Assembly (NCBI GenBank): GCA_017889845.1
Contig: JAGGAJ010000039.1
Location: 1 to 11,881, forward strand
Direction: 5' to 3'
Source: Deltaproteobacteria bacterium
GTDB taxonomy: Bacteria > Desulfobacterota > Deferrimicrobia > Deferrimicrobiales > Deferrimicrobiaceae
DNA length: 11,881 bases
Part shown: one piece after another, positions 1 to 6,015 of the stretch
Position numbering within the stretch: the first letter of the stretch is position 1
Layout of the letters: each line of letters starts with the position of its first letter
Program-made: the position numbers and the translations under genes
Notes under the pieces: model-generated
Told to the model about the DNA's origin: nothing
What the model saw: only the letters and a program-made list of their open reading frames with translations
Database searches by the model: none

Positions 1-845
1 GCCTGGATGCAGTCGATCCGCGCGAGGAGGGAGAGGGCGAGCAGCAGTTCCCGCTCCCGTCGCGCGACCTGTCCCGAGAGCTCGGCGAGGATCCGGGCCA
101 CCTCCCGCTCCACCTCGAGCTCCGCCATCTTGACCTCGTTGTTGAGGTAGACGAGTTCCTCCGGCTCGAAGAAGACGGTCTGGCCGCTCTGCGAGGTGTC
201 GTGGACGATCCCCTGGAAGAGCCCCTTGGACCCCGTCTTGAAGGGGATCACCACGCGCCCCGAACGGACCGTTGCGTACGCCTCCTGGAGATGACGGGAG
301 TAGCGCGGGGAAGAGAGGATCTGGTCCGCCGTGTCCTGCAGGCGGGAACGGATCTGGGCGAGCTGGCGGCGCAGGTTCCCCAGCGCGTGGGATGCCCGGT
401 CGGGGATATTCCCGTCGGCGTCGATTTTCAGATCGATCTCCTCGACGAGGTCGCGCAACGGCGGGATCTCCCGCGCGTGGTGCGCGATGCGCGGGTATTT
501 CCCCCGGCGGTCCTCGAAGAACCGGCGCACCCGCTCGCCCGCGCGCGCGGTCTGCCCGACCCGCAGCAGTTCCTGCGGGGAGAGGGACGCCCCCTTGACC
601 GCCTTCTCCACCTCCTCGCGGATCTCCTTCACCCCCGACAGCGGCAGGGGCCCCTCGTGCAGCAGCATCCGGCGGCCGTCGCGGTTCTCCTCCAGCGAGA
701 CCCGGATGACGTCGAGGTCGACGCCGGGGGAGAGGGCGGCGCACAGGTCGCGCCCCGGCCCCGAGGAGGCGTGGCCTGCGATGCGGGCCGCGATCTTCCC
801 CCATTCCAGCGCCATGAGGGCGGAATCCCGGGGCGATGCTCTCAA
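1..845 (-). CDS. mutS2: MutS2 family ATPase, N-terminal part (cut by left edge)
   Basis: Reading the minus strand from 845 gives 281 codons that match the N-terminal clamp/core part of MutS2. Early residues read ALEWGKIAARIAGHAS, followed by GIVHDTSQSGQTVFFEP and then ELVYLNNEVKMAELEVERE. The last two are the MutS2 counterparts of the 'GIVHDxSxSGxTxFxEP' and 'LNNE' signatures. The ATPase, nuclease and Smr parts would lie beyond position 1. Known roles in the family are suppression of recombination (Helicobacter) and splitting of collided ribosomes (Bacillus); which applies here cannot be seen. I chose TTG at 845 because GGGAGGG lies 9 bases upstream and a TATAAT box at 895-890 would start RNA near 883. 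GTG at 881 or 878 and ATG at 815 are in-frame alternatives; the ATG start would remove residues that normally precede the conserved LEF/LEW motif. Confidence 0.93.
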   Translation of the reverse strand, partial: MRASPRDSALMALEWGKIAARIAGHASSGPGRDLCAALSPGVDLDVIRVSLEENRDGRRMLLHEGPLPLSGVKEIREEVEKAVKGASLSPQELLRVGQTARAGERVRRFFEDRRGKYPRIAHHAREIPPLRDLVEEIDLKIDADGNIPDRASHALGNLRRQLAQIRSRLQDTADQILSSPRYSRHLQEAYATVRSGRVVIPFKTGSKGLFQGIVHDTSQSGQTVFFEPEELVYLNNEVKMAELEVEREVARILAELSGQVARRERELLLALSLLARIDCIQ

Positions 846-854
846 CGCGCCGTT

Positions 855-861
855 CCCTCCC
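855..861 (-). promoter_or_regulatory. Ribosome binding site deciding the mutS2 TTG start
   Basis: The minus strand reads GGGAGGG here, 9 bases before TTG at 845. Neither in-frame GTG (881, 878) has a comparable purine tract, so this site favours the TTG. Confidence 0.6.
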
Positions 862-889
862 TTTCCGAGTCGTTCCACCACGCGGCATC

Positions 890-897
890 ATTATAAA
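890..897 (-). promoter_or_regulatory. Divergent promoter core between mutS2 and ccsA
   Basis: The minus strand carries a perfect TATAAT at 895-890, which would start mutS2 RNA about 37 bases before its TTG. Its -35 region is poor (GGACCA at 17-base spacing). The plus strand of the same bases reads TATAAA at 892-897, a possible -10 for the ccsA operon. It also lacks a good -35, and RNA would start only about 8 bases before the ccsA ATG. The whole divergent gap is 66 bases (846-911). The minus-strand assignment is the better supported of the two. Confidence 0.45.
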
Positions 898-911
898 CGG
901 ATCGTGGTAGC

Positions 912-1727
912 ATGGTCCCCGATCCCCCCGGAACGGAGGCGTTCGACCCCGCCTTGGAAGGCGTCCACCTGATCCTCTTCTGGCTCGCCCTCGCTGCGTA
1001 CGGCGCGGAGGCGGGATTCCGCATCGGCGGCGTCGCGCCGTCGACGCCGTGGAAATCGCCCCTGGCGGCGGGCGTCGCCCTGCACGCCCTGTTCCTCGCC
1101 CTCCGGTGGCACCTCTCCGGCCACGCCCCGATGGCCGGCCTCTTCGAGTCCCTCACCGTCTTCTCCTTCTGCTGTGCGCTTGCCGGGCTGCTCCTTTGCC
1201 GGGGGGAGGAGACCGCGGCGGCCTGGGTGCCGCTCTCCGTCCTGGTGCTGCTGCCGCAGGCCGGGGCGGCACTGATCGACAAGCGGCTGACTCCGCTGTA
1301 CCCGGCGCTCGACACGCCGTGGTTCGCCACCCACGTGGGTTTTTCGTTCCTCGGATACGGCTTCTTCGCCGCGGGGCTGGCGCTCGGAGCGGTCTACCTG
1401 CGGTCCGGCGGGGACGCGAACTACCGTGCCGCGGGGCAGTCGGCCCTCTACGGCTTCTCCGCATTCTCCGCGGGGATGGTGTGCGGCGGGATCTGGGCGT
1501 ACTACGCGTGGGGGTCGTACTGGATCTGGACGCCCAAGGAGATCTGGTCCGTCATCGTGTGGATCTACTTCGCCGCCCTTACCCACCTCAAGTTCATCCC
1601 CGCCCAGGACGGGTGGCCGGGATGGACGAAGCGTCTCGAGATGGGCGCCACCGCCGCCGGGTACGTCGTCATGCTGCTGACGTTCCTCGGCGTCAGCCTG
1701 CTGCTGCGCAGCTCCCATACCTTCTGA
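912..1727 (+). CDS. ccsA: Cytochrome c biogenesis protein CcsA (ResC-like heme handling subunit)
   Basis: A 271-residue multi-spanning membrane protein of the CcsA/CcmC/CcmF heme-handling superfamily. In System II, CcsA works with ResB (CcsB/Ccs1) to carry heme across the membrane and attach it to CxxCH motifs of periplasmic c-type cytochromes. Visible marks are HAPMAGLFESL (residues 71-81, the usual P-x-x-x-L-x-E-S motif), His141 in THVGFSFLGYG, the Trp-rich loop WAYYAWGSYWIWTPKE (195-210), His225 and the C-terminal SSHTF with His269. These histidines sit where the family keeps its heme ligands. Oddly, the usual WxWD-PKE has Thr207 (codon ACG) instead of Asp. ATG 912 is the first start after an in-frame stop at 894, but no good ribosome site precedes it. 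The next gene, resB, overlaps by one base, which fits a CcsA-ResB complex. Confidence 0.92.
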   Translation: MVPDPPGTEAFDPALEGVHLILFWLALAAYGAEAGFRIGGVAPSTPWKSPLAAGVALHALFLALRWHLSGHAPMAGLFESLTVFSFCCALAGLLLCRGEETAAAWVPLSVLVLLPQAGAALIDKRLTPLYPALDTPWFATHVGFSFLGYGFFAAGLALGAVYLRSGGDANYRAAGQSALYGFSAFSAGMVCGGIWAYYAWGSYWIWTPKEIWSVIVWIYFAALTHLKFIPAQDGWPGWTKRLEMGATAAGYVVMLLTFLGVSLLLRSSHTF

Positions 1728-2464
1728 TGGCCCTCTGGCGGTTCCTCACCTCCCTCAAGACATGCGCGTGGCTGGGCCTTGCGTTCTGCATCGCCGGGGC
1801 CGCAGGCTCCGTCGCGATGGGGAGATACCCGGAGCTGTTCGCCGACATGGACGCGCAGGTCTTCGCCGGCTGGTTCGCGCGGAAAGGGACGGCCGACCCC
1901 GGCCCCACGCTGTGGCTGTACGGCCTCCTCCTCTCCACCGGCCTGCTCGCCGTCAACGCGGCGTGCTGCACGGCGGAGCGGCTGGTGCAGATCTTCCGGG
2001 GAACGGTCACGCTGCGGCGGCTCCTCCCCCACGCGATGCACCTCGCCTTCCTGGGCGTCGTCCTCTCCCACCTGGCGAGCGCGCTGTACGGCGACCGGAT
2101 CCCGGGCGTGGCGGTCCCGCAAGGCGGTTTCGCGCGGGTGGGGGGGACCGGATGGGTCCTCCGGCTGGACCGGTTCGACTCCGTGATGGCGCCGGAGGGG
2201 TACCCGAAGGATTTCTCCGCCACGGTGACGCTCTACCGCGATACCACCCCGGTTGCCCGGGGCGTCGTACGGACGAACGAGCCGCTATTCCACGAGGGGT
2301 ACGGGATCTACATCAGGAACTTCGGCTCCACCCCGTGGGGCGCTCCGTACGCGGTCTTCGACGCCAACCGCGACCCCGGGGCAACGGCGATCCTCGTCGC
2401 CTCCCTGCTGTTCACCGCTGCGAACCTTCTCTACCTCTACCCATCCCGGAGGACCGATGCGTAA
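1727..2464 (+). CDS. resB: ResB-like cytochrome c biogenesis protein
   Basis: A 245-residue partner of CcsA in System II cytochrome c maturation. It has hydrophobic spans near residues 14-31, 62-82, 104-120 and 219-238, and a periplasmic domain of roughly 100 residues between the last two. The motif NEPLFHEGYGIYIRNFG (184-200) matches the ResB signature 'N-x-P-L-x-x-x-G-x-x-I-Y'. It is much shorter than chloroplast or Bacillus Ccs1/ResB but has the size of the short ResB forms of delta- and epsilonproteobacteria. The start ATG overlaps the ccsA stop (TGATG), with no separate ribosome site, so translation is probably coupled. ResB is thought to present reduced apocytochrome and help pass heme from CcsA; that role is taken from the family. 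Confidence 0.88.
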   Translation: MALWRFLTSLKTCAWLGLAFCIAGAAGSVAMGRYPELFADMDAQVFAGWFARKGTADPGPTLWLYGLLLSTGLLAVNAACCTAERLVQIFRGTVTLRRLLPHAMHLAFLGVVLSHLASALYGDRIPGVAVPQGGFARVGGTGWVLRLDRFDSVMAPEGYPKDFSATVTLYRDTTPVARGVVRTNEPLFHEGYGIYIRNFGSTPWGAPYAVFDANRDPGATAILVASLLFTAANLLYLYPSRRTDA

Positions 2465-3371
2465 GCCGATGCCGCTGCGGAAAGGGGACGTGATCGCCGT
2501 ATGCGCGCCCGCGGGACCCGTGGATGCCGGGCGGCTGACGCGCGGGATCGCCCGGCTCTCGGCGGCGGGGTTCGTCCCCGAGATCGCGGATGGCGTGCTC
2601 GCGGCGGATGGGTACCTCGCGGGGAACGACGACCACCGGGCGCGGCAGGTCGACTGGGCGCTCACGCTGCCGGAGGCACGCGCCGTCATGGCGGCCCGCG
2701 GTGGTTTCGGCACGACGCGCCTGCTTCCCCGGATCGACTGGCGGCGGGCCACGCTTCGGCGGAAACTGCTGGTGGGATTCAGCGACATGACGTCGATCCT
2801 CTCCTACGTCTCCACCCGGCTGCGGTACCCCTGCCTCCACGGCCCGATGGCCGCGGCGGACCTCGCCTTGCGGTTCGACACCGGCGCCCTCGACGCCTTC
2901 GCGCGCCTCGCGGCGGGGAAGGTCTCCCGGCAGGAGCCGTGGGGAGCCCCGATGGACAGGCTCCGCGGCGGCGCGGCGGAAGGGGTGCTGACCGGGGGGT
3001 GCCTGTCCGTCGTCACTGCGCTGCTCGGGACGCCGCACGAGCCCGACTTCCGGGGGGCTCTGCTGTTCCTGGAGGACGTGGGGGAGCCCGCGTACCGCCT
3101 CGACCGGATGCTCACGCAGTGGCTCCAGTCGGGCCGCCTCGCGCGTGTAGCCGGGATCGTGGTCGGTTCGATGGCCCCCGCGCGGAGAGAAACGGAGGAA
3201 GACGTCCGCCGGGTCTTCCACGCCGCCGGAACGACCCTCTCCGTCCCGGTCTGGTACGGCTTCCCCGCCGGACACGAGGGGCGGAACGTCGCCCTGCCGT
3301 TCGGCGTCCGGGCGCGGGTCGACGCCCGGGGACGCCTCTTCCTCCTCGAATCCCCGGTGGAGGCGGCGTGA
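2457..3371 (+). CDS. ldcA: Muramoyl-tetrapeptide L,D-carboxypeptidase (LdcA, peptidase S66)
   Basis: A 304-residue S66 family peptidase. The family is cytosolic and removes the terminal D-Ala from the muropeptide tetrapeptide, giving L-Ala-gamma-D-Glu-meso-DAP for reuse. The catalytic triad is in place: Ser109 in GFSDMT, Glu206 in LFLEDVGE and His273 in GFPAGHEG. The N-terminal KGDVIAVCAPAGP and the RGGFGTTRLLP stretch (81-91) are also typical. Length is normal for LdcA, and no signal peptide is seen, as expected. The start overlaps the last 8 bases of resB and is preceded by CGGAGGACCG, a good ribosome site. The product of LdcA is the substrate of Mpl, encoded two genes downstream, which strongly supports the call. 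Confidence 0.95.
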   Translation: MRKPMPLRKGDVIAVCAPAGPVDAGRLTRGIARLSAAGFVPEIADGVLAADGYLAGNDDHRARQVDWALTLPEARAVMAARGGFGTTRLLPRIDWRRATLRRKLLVGFSDMTSILSYVSTRLRYPCLHGPMAAADLALRFDTGALDAFARLAAGKVSRQEPWGAPMDRLRGGAAEGVLTGGCLSVVTALLGTPHEPDFRGALLFLEDVGEPAYRLDRMLTQWLQSGRLARVAGIVVGSMAPARRETEEDVRRVFHAAGTTLSVPVWYGFPAGHEGRNVALPFGVRARVDARGRLFLLESPVEAA

Positions 3372-4570
3372 TGCATCCGGCAGCGGCGGAGGACCCGCGC
3401 TTCCGGTCGGCGGCGGCGCTCCTCGACGGGGGGGCCGACGACGAGGCGTATTCCGCCGCAGTGCTCCTGGTGGGGATCGGGGAGGACGTGGCGTGGGAGC
3501 GGTCCGCCGGTCACGCCCGCGCCGCGTCGCTGTTCGACATCGCCTCGGTCACCAAGCCGTTGACGGCGGCCCTCTTCTTCGTCCTTTCCCGGGAGGGATC
3601 CATCCGCCCGGATGCCCCGGCGGCGGATGTCCTTCCGTTCACCTCTCCCGACCCCAGGGTGCGGGAGATCCGGTTCTCCCACCTCCTGGCCCACACGTCG
3701 GGGCTCCCGGCGTACCTCCCCCTGTATGAAAAAGTCCTCGAGGCGGAACGGTCCGGGGGATCCCCCCTCTTCGGCACGGCGGCGGGGCACGACCGGGTCC
3801 TCGCCGAGGTCCTCTCCCTCCCCCTCGCGTATGCACCCGGGACCGCGTGGGAGTACAGCGACCTCGGGTACATGCTCCTGGGCCGGGCGATCGAGGTCGC
3901 GGGGTTCCAGTCGCTCGACCGCCTGCTGAAGACGAACGTTACGGGGCCCCTCGGGATGCGCGACACGGGGTATCTGCCCCTCTCCGCCCTGAGCGAGTGC
4001 GAGACGGGCCAGGTCGTCCCCACCGGCTGGTCCGAAGTCCGGGGGAGGGAGAAGGCCGGGGAGGTGGACGACGAGAACGCCGCGGCGATGGGGGGCGTGG
4101 CGGGGCACGCCGGGGTCTTTTCCACCGCCCGTGACCTTTTCCTGTTCGCCCGCGAGGTCGTACGCGCCCGCCGTGGGGAGGGCCGCCTGCTTTCCCGCCC
4201 GTCGGTGGAGGCGATGACGACCCGCGTCCCGGTTCCGGCCGGGTGCCCCCGGACGCAAGGTTTTGACACCCCCACGGCGGGAGAGGGAGGCATGTCCTCC
4301 CCAACAGGGGACTCCCCGGGAGATACGACGAGGTCGTCCCGAATAGGGGACTCGCCGGGAAAGACGCCGTGCTCGCAGGCCGGGGCCCTCGCACCCTCCG
4401 GCGCGGTCGGACACCTCGGCTACACCGGCTGCTCCCTGTGGATCGATCCCGCGCGGGAGGTCACCGTCGTGCTGCTCACCAACCGGGTGGTGCACGGCCC
4501 GGACAACCGGAAACTGTCCGCCCTCCGGCCCCGGATCCACGACGCCGTCTGGGGTGCGGTGCCCGCTTGA
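3371..4570 (+). CDS. Serine hydrolase, beta-lactamase/penicillin-binding-like (CubicO/AmpC type)
   Basis: A 399-residue family S12 type protein. All three active-site motifs are visible: S59-V-T-K62 (SxxK), Y162-S-D164 (the YxN position, here with Asp) and H348-L-G350 just before YTGCSLWIDP (the KTG position). Family members act as D,D-peptidases, D-aminopeptidases, esterases or class C beta-lactamases; the exact substrate cannot be read from sequence. There is no signal peptide, so it probably acts in the cytosol. Placement between LdcA and Mpl suggests work on murein peptides or D-amino-acid products (inference). ATG overlaps the ldcA stop (TGATG) and GGAGG lies 7 bases upstream. Residues about 302-334 look like an insertion: two 13-residue repeats, SSPTGDSPGDTTR and SSRIGDSPGKTPC, encoded by a palindromic DNA repeat. 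Flanking family motifs and the reading frame remain intact. Confidence 0.9.
   Translation: MHPAAAEDPRFRSAAALLDGGADDEAYSAAVLLVGIGEDVAWERSAGHARAASLFDIASVTKPLTAALFFVLSREGSIRPDAPAADVLPFTSPDPRVREIRFSHLLAHTSGLPAYLPLYEKVLEAERSGGSPLFGTAAGHDRVLAEVLSLPLAYAPGTAWEYSDLGYMLLGRAIEVAGFQSLDRLLKTNVTGPLGMRDTGYLPLSALSECETGQVVPTGWSEVRGREKAGEVDDENAAAMGGVAGHAGVFSTARDLFLFAREVVRARRGEGRLLSRPSVEAMTTRVPVPAGCPRTQGFDTPTAGEGGMSSPTGDSPGDTTRSSRIGDSPGKTPCSQAGALAPSGAVGHLGYTGCSLWIDPAREVTVVLLTNRVVHGPDNRKLSALRPRIHDAVWGAVPA
4293..4369 (+). repeat. Two-copy 39-base palindromic repeat inside the serine hydrolase gene
   Basis: Copy A is 4293-4330 and copy B is 4332-4369. By eye, 30 of 38 aligned bases are identical, with a period of 39 bases, so the frame is kept. 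Copy A holds the hairpin TCCCC-AACA-GGGGA and then GGGGA-C-TCCCC and CTCCC-C-GGGAG. Copy B keeps TCCC-GAATA-GGGA and AGGGGACTCGCCGGGA. The structure resembles REP-like small palindromic elements more than ordinary coding sequence. Whether it occurs elsewhere in the genome cannot be told from this window. Confidence 0.7.
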
Positions 4571-5982
4571 GAAACGCCCACCTGATCGCGGCGTGCGGCG
4601 TCGGGATGGCCTCCCTCGCCGGGATGCTCAAGGAGAAGGGGTTCCGGGTGACCGGCTCGGACGCCAACGTGTACCCGCCGATGAGCACGCAGCTGGAATC
4701 CCTCGGCATCCGCCTCCAGTCCCCGTACGCGGCGGGGAACATCCCCCCGGACACGGACCTCGTCGTGGTGGGGAACGCGGTGTCGCGGGGGAACCCGGAA
4801 GCGGCGGAGGCGGTCCGACGCGGCCTGCCGACCCTCTCCATGCCCCAGGCCGTGGCGGAACTCTTCATCGGGGACCGGGAGTCGATCGTGGTGGCGGGGA
4901 CGCACGGGAAGACCACCACCACCTCCCTGATGGCGTGGTCCCTCTTCGCCCTCGGGGCGGACCCGTCGTTCCTGGTGGGCGGGATCCCGAAGAATTTCCC
5001 GGTGAGCTACCGGGTGGGGGGGGGTCCGCACTTCGTCGTGGAAGGGGACGAGTACGACACCGCCTACTTCGACAAGGGGCCCAAGTTCCTCCACTACCGC
5101 CCGAAGGTCGTCCTGCTCACCAGCATCGAATACGACCACGCCGACATCTACCGGGACCTGGCGCACGTGAAGGAGTCGTTCCGAAGGCTGGCGTCGATCG
5201 TTCCGCCCGGCGGGCTGCTGGTGGCGTGCGGCGATTACCCGGACGTGGTCGAGGTGGCCGGGGAGGCGCGGTGCCCGGTGGCGTACTACGCGACGGAAGC
5301 CGGGGCGGTCGCAAGGGGCCTCCCGGGCGAACCGTGGGCGGTGTCGGTCACGGGGGAGTCCGGGGGGTTGACGGTGTTCCGGATGACCGGCGGCGGCCGC
5401 GCCCTCGACTTCCGTCTCCCGCTGCCAGGTCTCCACAACGCCGCCAACGCGGCAGGAGCGGCAATCATCCTGATGCGGCTGGGATTTCCCCCGGAACGGA
5501 TCGCCGCGGCATTCGAGGGGTTCGCCGGGGTCCGGCGGCGGCAGGAGGTGGTGGGGGAGTTCCGGGGGGTCCTCGTGCTGGATGACTTCGCCCACCACCC
5601 CACGGCGGTACGGGAGACGGTCCGGGCGGTGCGGGGGCGGTACCCCGGCCGCAGGATCGTGGCGGTTTTCGAGCCCCGGTCAAACACCAGCCGAAGGAAA
5701 GTGTTCCGGAAGGAGTTTGCCGCCGCCCTCGCCGAGGCGGACGAGGCGATCCTGGCGGGGGTGTTCGGGGCCGAAAAGATCCCGGAAGGGGAGCGGCTAT
5801 CGCCGGAGGTGGTGGCGGCGGACATCCGGGCACTGGGACGGCCGGCGGCGTTCGTCCCGGAAGTGGACGCCATCGTCGCCCGCCTCTCCTCCACCTGCCG
5901 GCCCGGCGACCTGGTCCTGATCATGTCGAACGGCGGCTTCGGCGGCATACAGGGGAAGCTCGCGGCCGCCCTTTCCATTTGA
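4567..5982 (+). CDS. mpl: UDP-N-acetylmuramate:L-alanyl-gamma-D-glutamyl-meso-diaminopimelate ligase
   Basis: A 471-residue Mur ligase family enzyme. It uses ATP to join the recycled tripeptide L-Ala-D-Glu-meso-DAP to UDP-MurNAc, bypassing MurC, MurD and MurE. Seen in order: an N-terminal Rossmann region with GSDANVYPPMSTQLE (30-44), the P-loop GTHGKTTTTS (111-120), VEGDEYDTAYFDKGPKF (158-174), the domain 3 sequence LDDFAHHPTAV (338-348), FEPRSNTSRR (368-377) and the C-terminal IMSNGGFGGI (452-461). The DEYDTAYFDKGPKF and SNGGFGGI stretches distinguish Mpl from MurC. The start is a TTG at 4567 overlapping the preceding stop (TTGA). No other in-frame start would keep the N-terminal Rossmann strand, and no strong ribosome site precedes it, so coupling is likely. 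A run of nine Gs at 5016-5024 lies within the gene, with the frame intact across it. Confidence 0.95.
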   Translation: MRNAHLIAACGVGMASLAGMLKEKGFRVTGSDANVYPPMSTQLESLGIRLQSPYAAGNIPPDTDLVVVGNAVSRGNPEAAEAVRRGLPTLSMPQAVAELFIGDRESIVVAGTHGKTTTTSLMAWSLFALGADPSFLVGGIPKNFPVSYRVGGGPHFVVEGDEYDTAYFDKGPKFLHYRPKVVLLTSIEYDHADIYRDLAHVKESFRRLASIVPPGGLLVACGDYPDVVEVAGEARCPVAYYATEAGAVARGLPGEPWAVSVTGESGGLTVFRMTGGGRALDFRLPLPGLHNAANAAGAAIILMRLGFPPERIAAAFEGFAGVRRRQEVVGEFRGVLVLDDFAHHPTAVRETVRAVRGRYPGRRIVAVFEPRSNTSRRKVFRKEFAAALAEADEAILAGVFGAEKIPEGERLSPEVVAADIRALGRPAAFVPEVDAIVARLSSTCRPGDLVLIMSNGGFGGIQGKLAAALSI

Positions 5983-6007
5983 CGGGGTCGACAACCCTCT
6001 GTTAGAT
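5979..6007 (+). promoter_or_regulatory. Possible promoter for the FG-GAP protein gene
   Basis: TTGACG at 5979-5984, then 17 bases, then TTAGAT at 6002-6007. The -35 is good and the -10 is weak. RNA would start close to 6013-6015, leaving an almost leaderless message. The -35 overlaps the mpl stop codon. Confidence 0.35.
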
Positions 6008-6015
6008 TTCGAGAG

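Noticed and set aside
201..972. Plus-strand open frames opposite mutS2
   Set aside because: The minus strand encodes recognisable MutS2 throughout this region; the plus frames have no recognisable motif.
4293..4369. CRISPR array
   Set aside because: There are only two imperfect, directly adjacent units with no spacers, and they are translated in frame.
2804..4540. Long minus-strand open frame of 578 codons opposite ldcA and the hydrolase
   Set aside because: It is a shadow caused by high GC codon bias; it shows no family motifs and lies opposite two clear genes.
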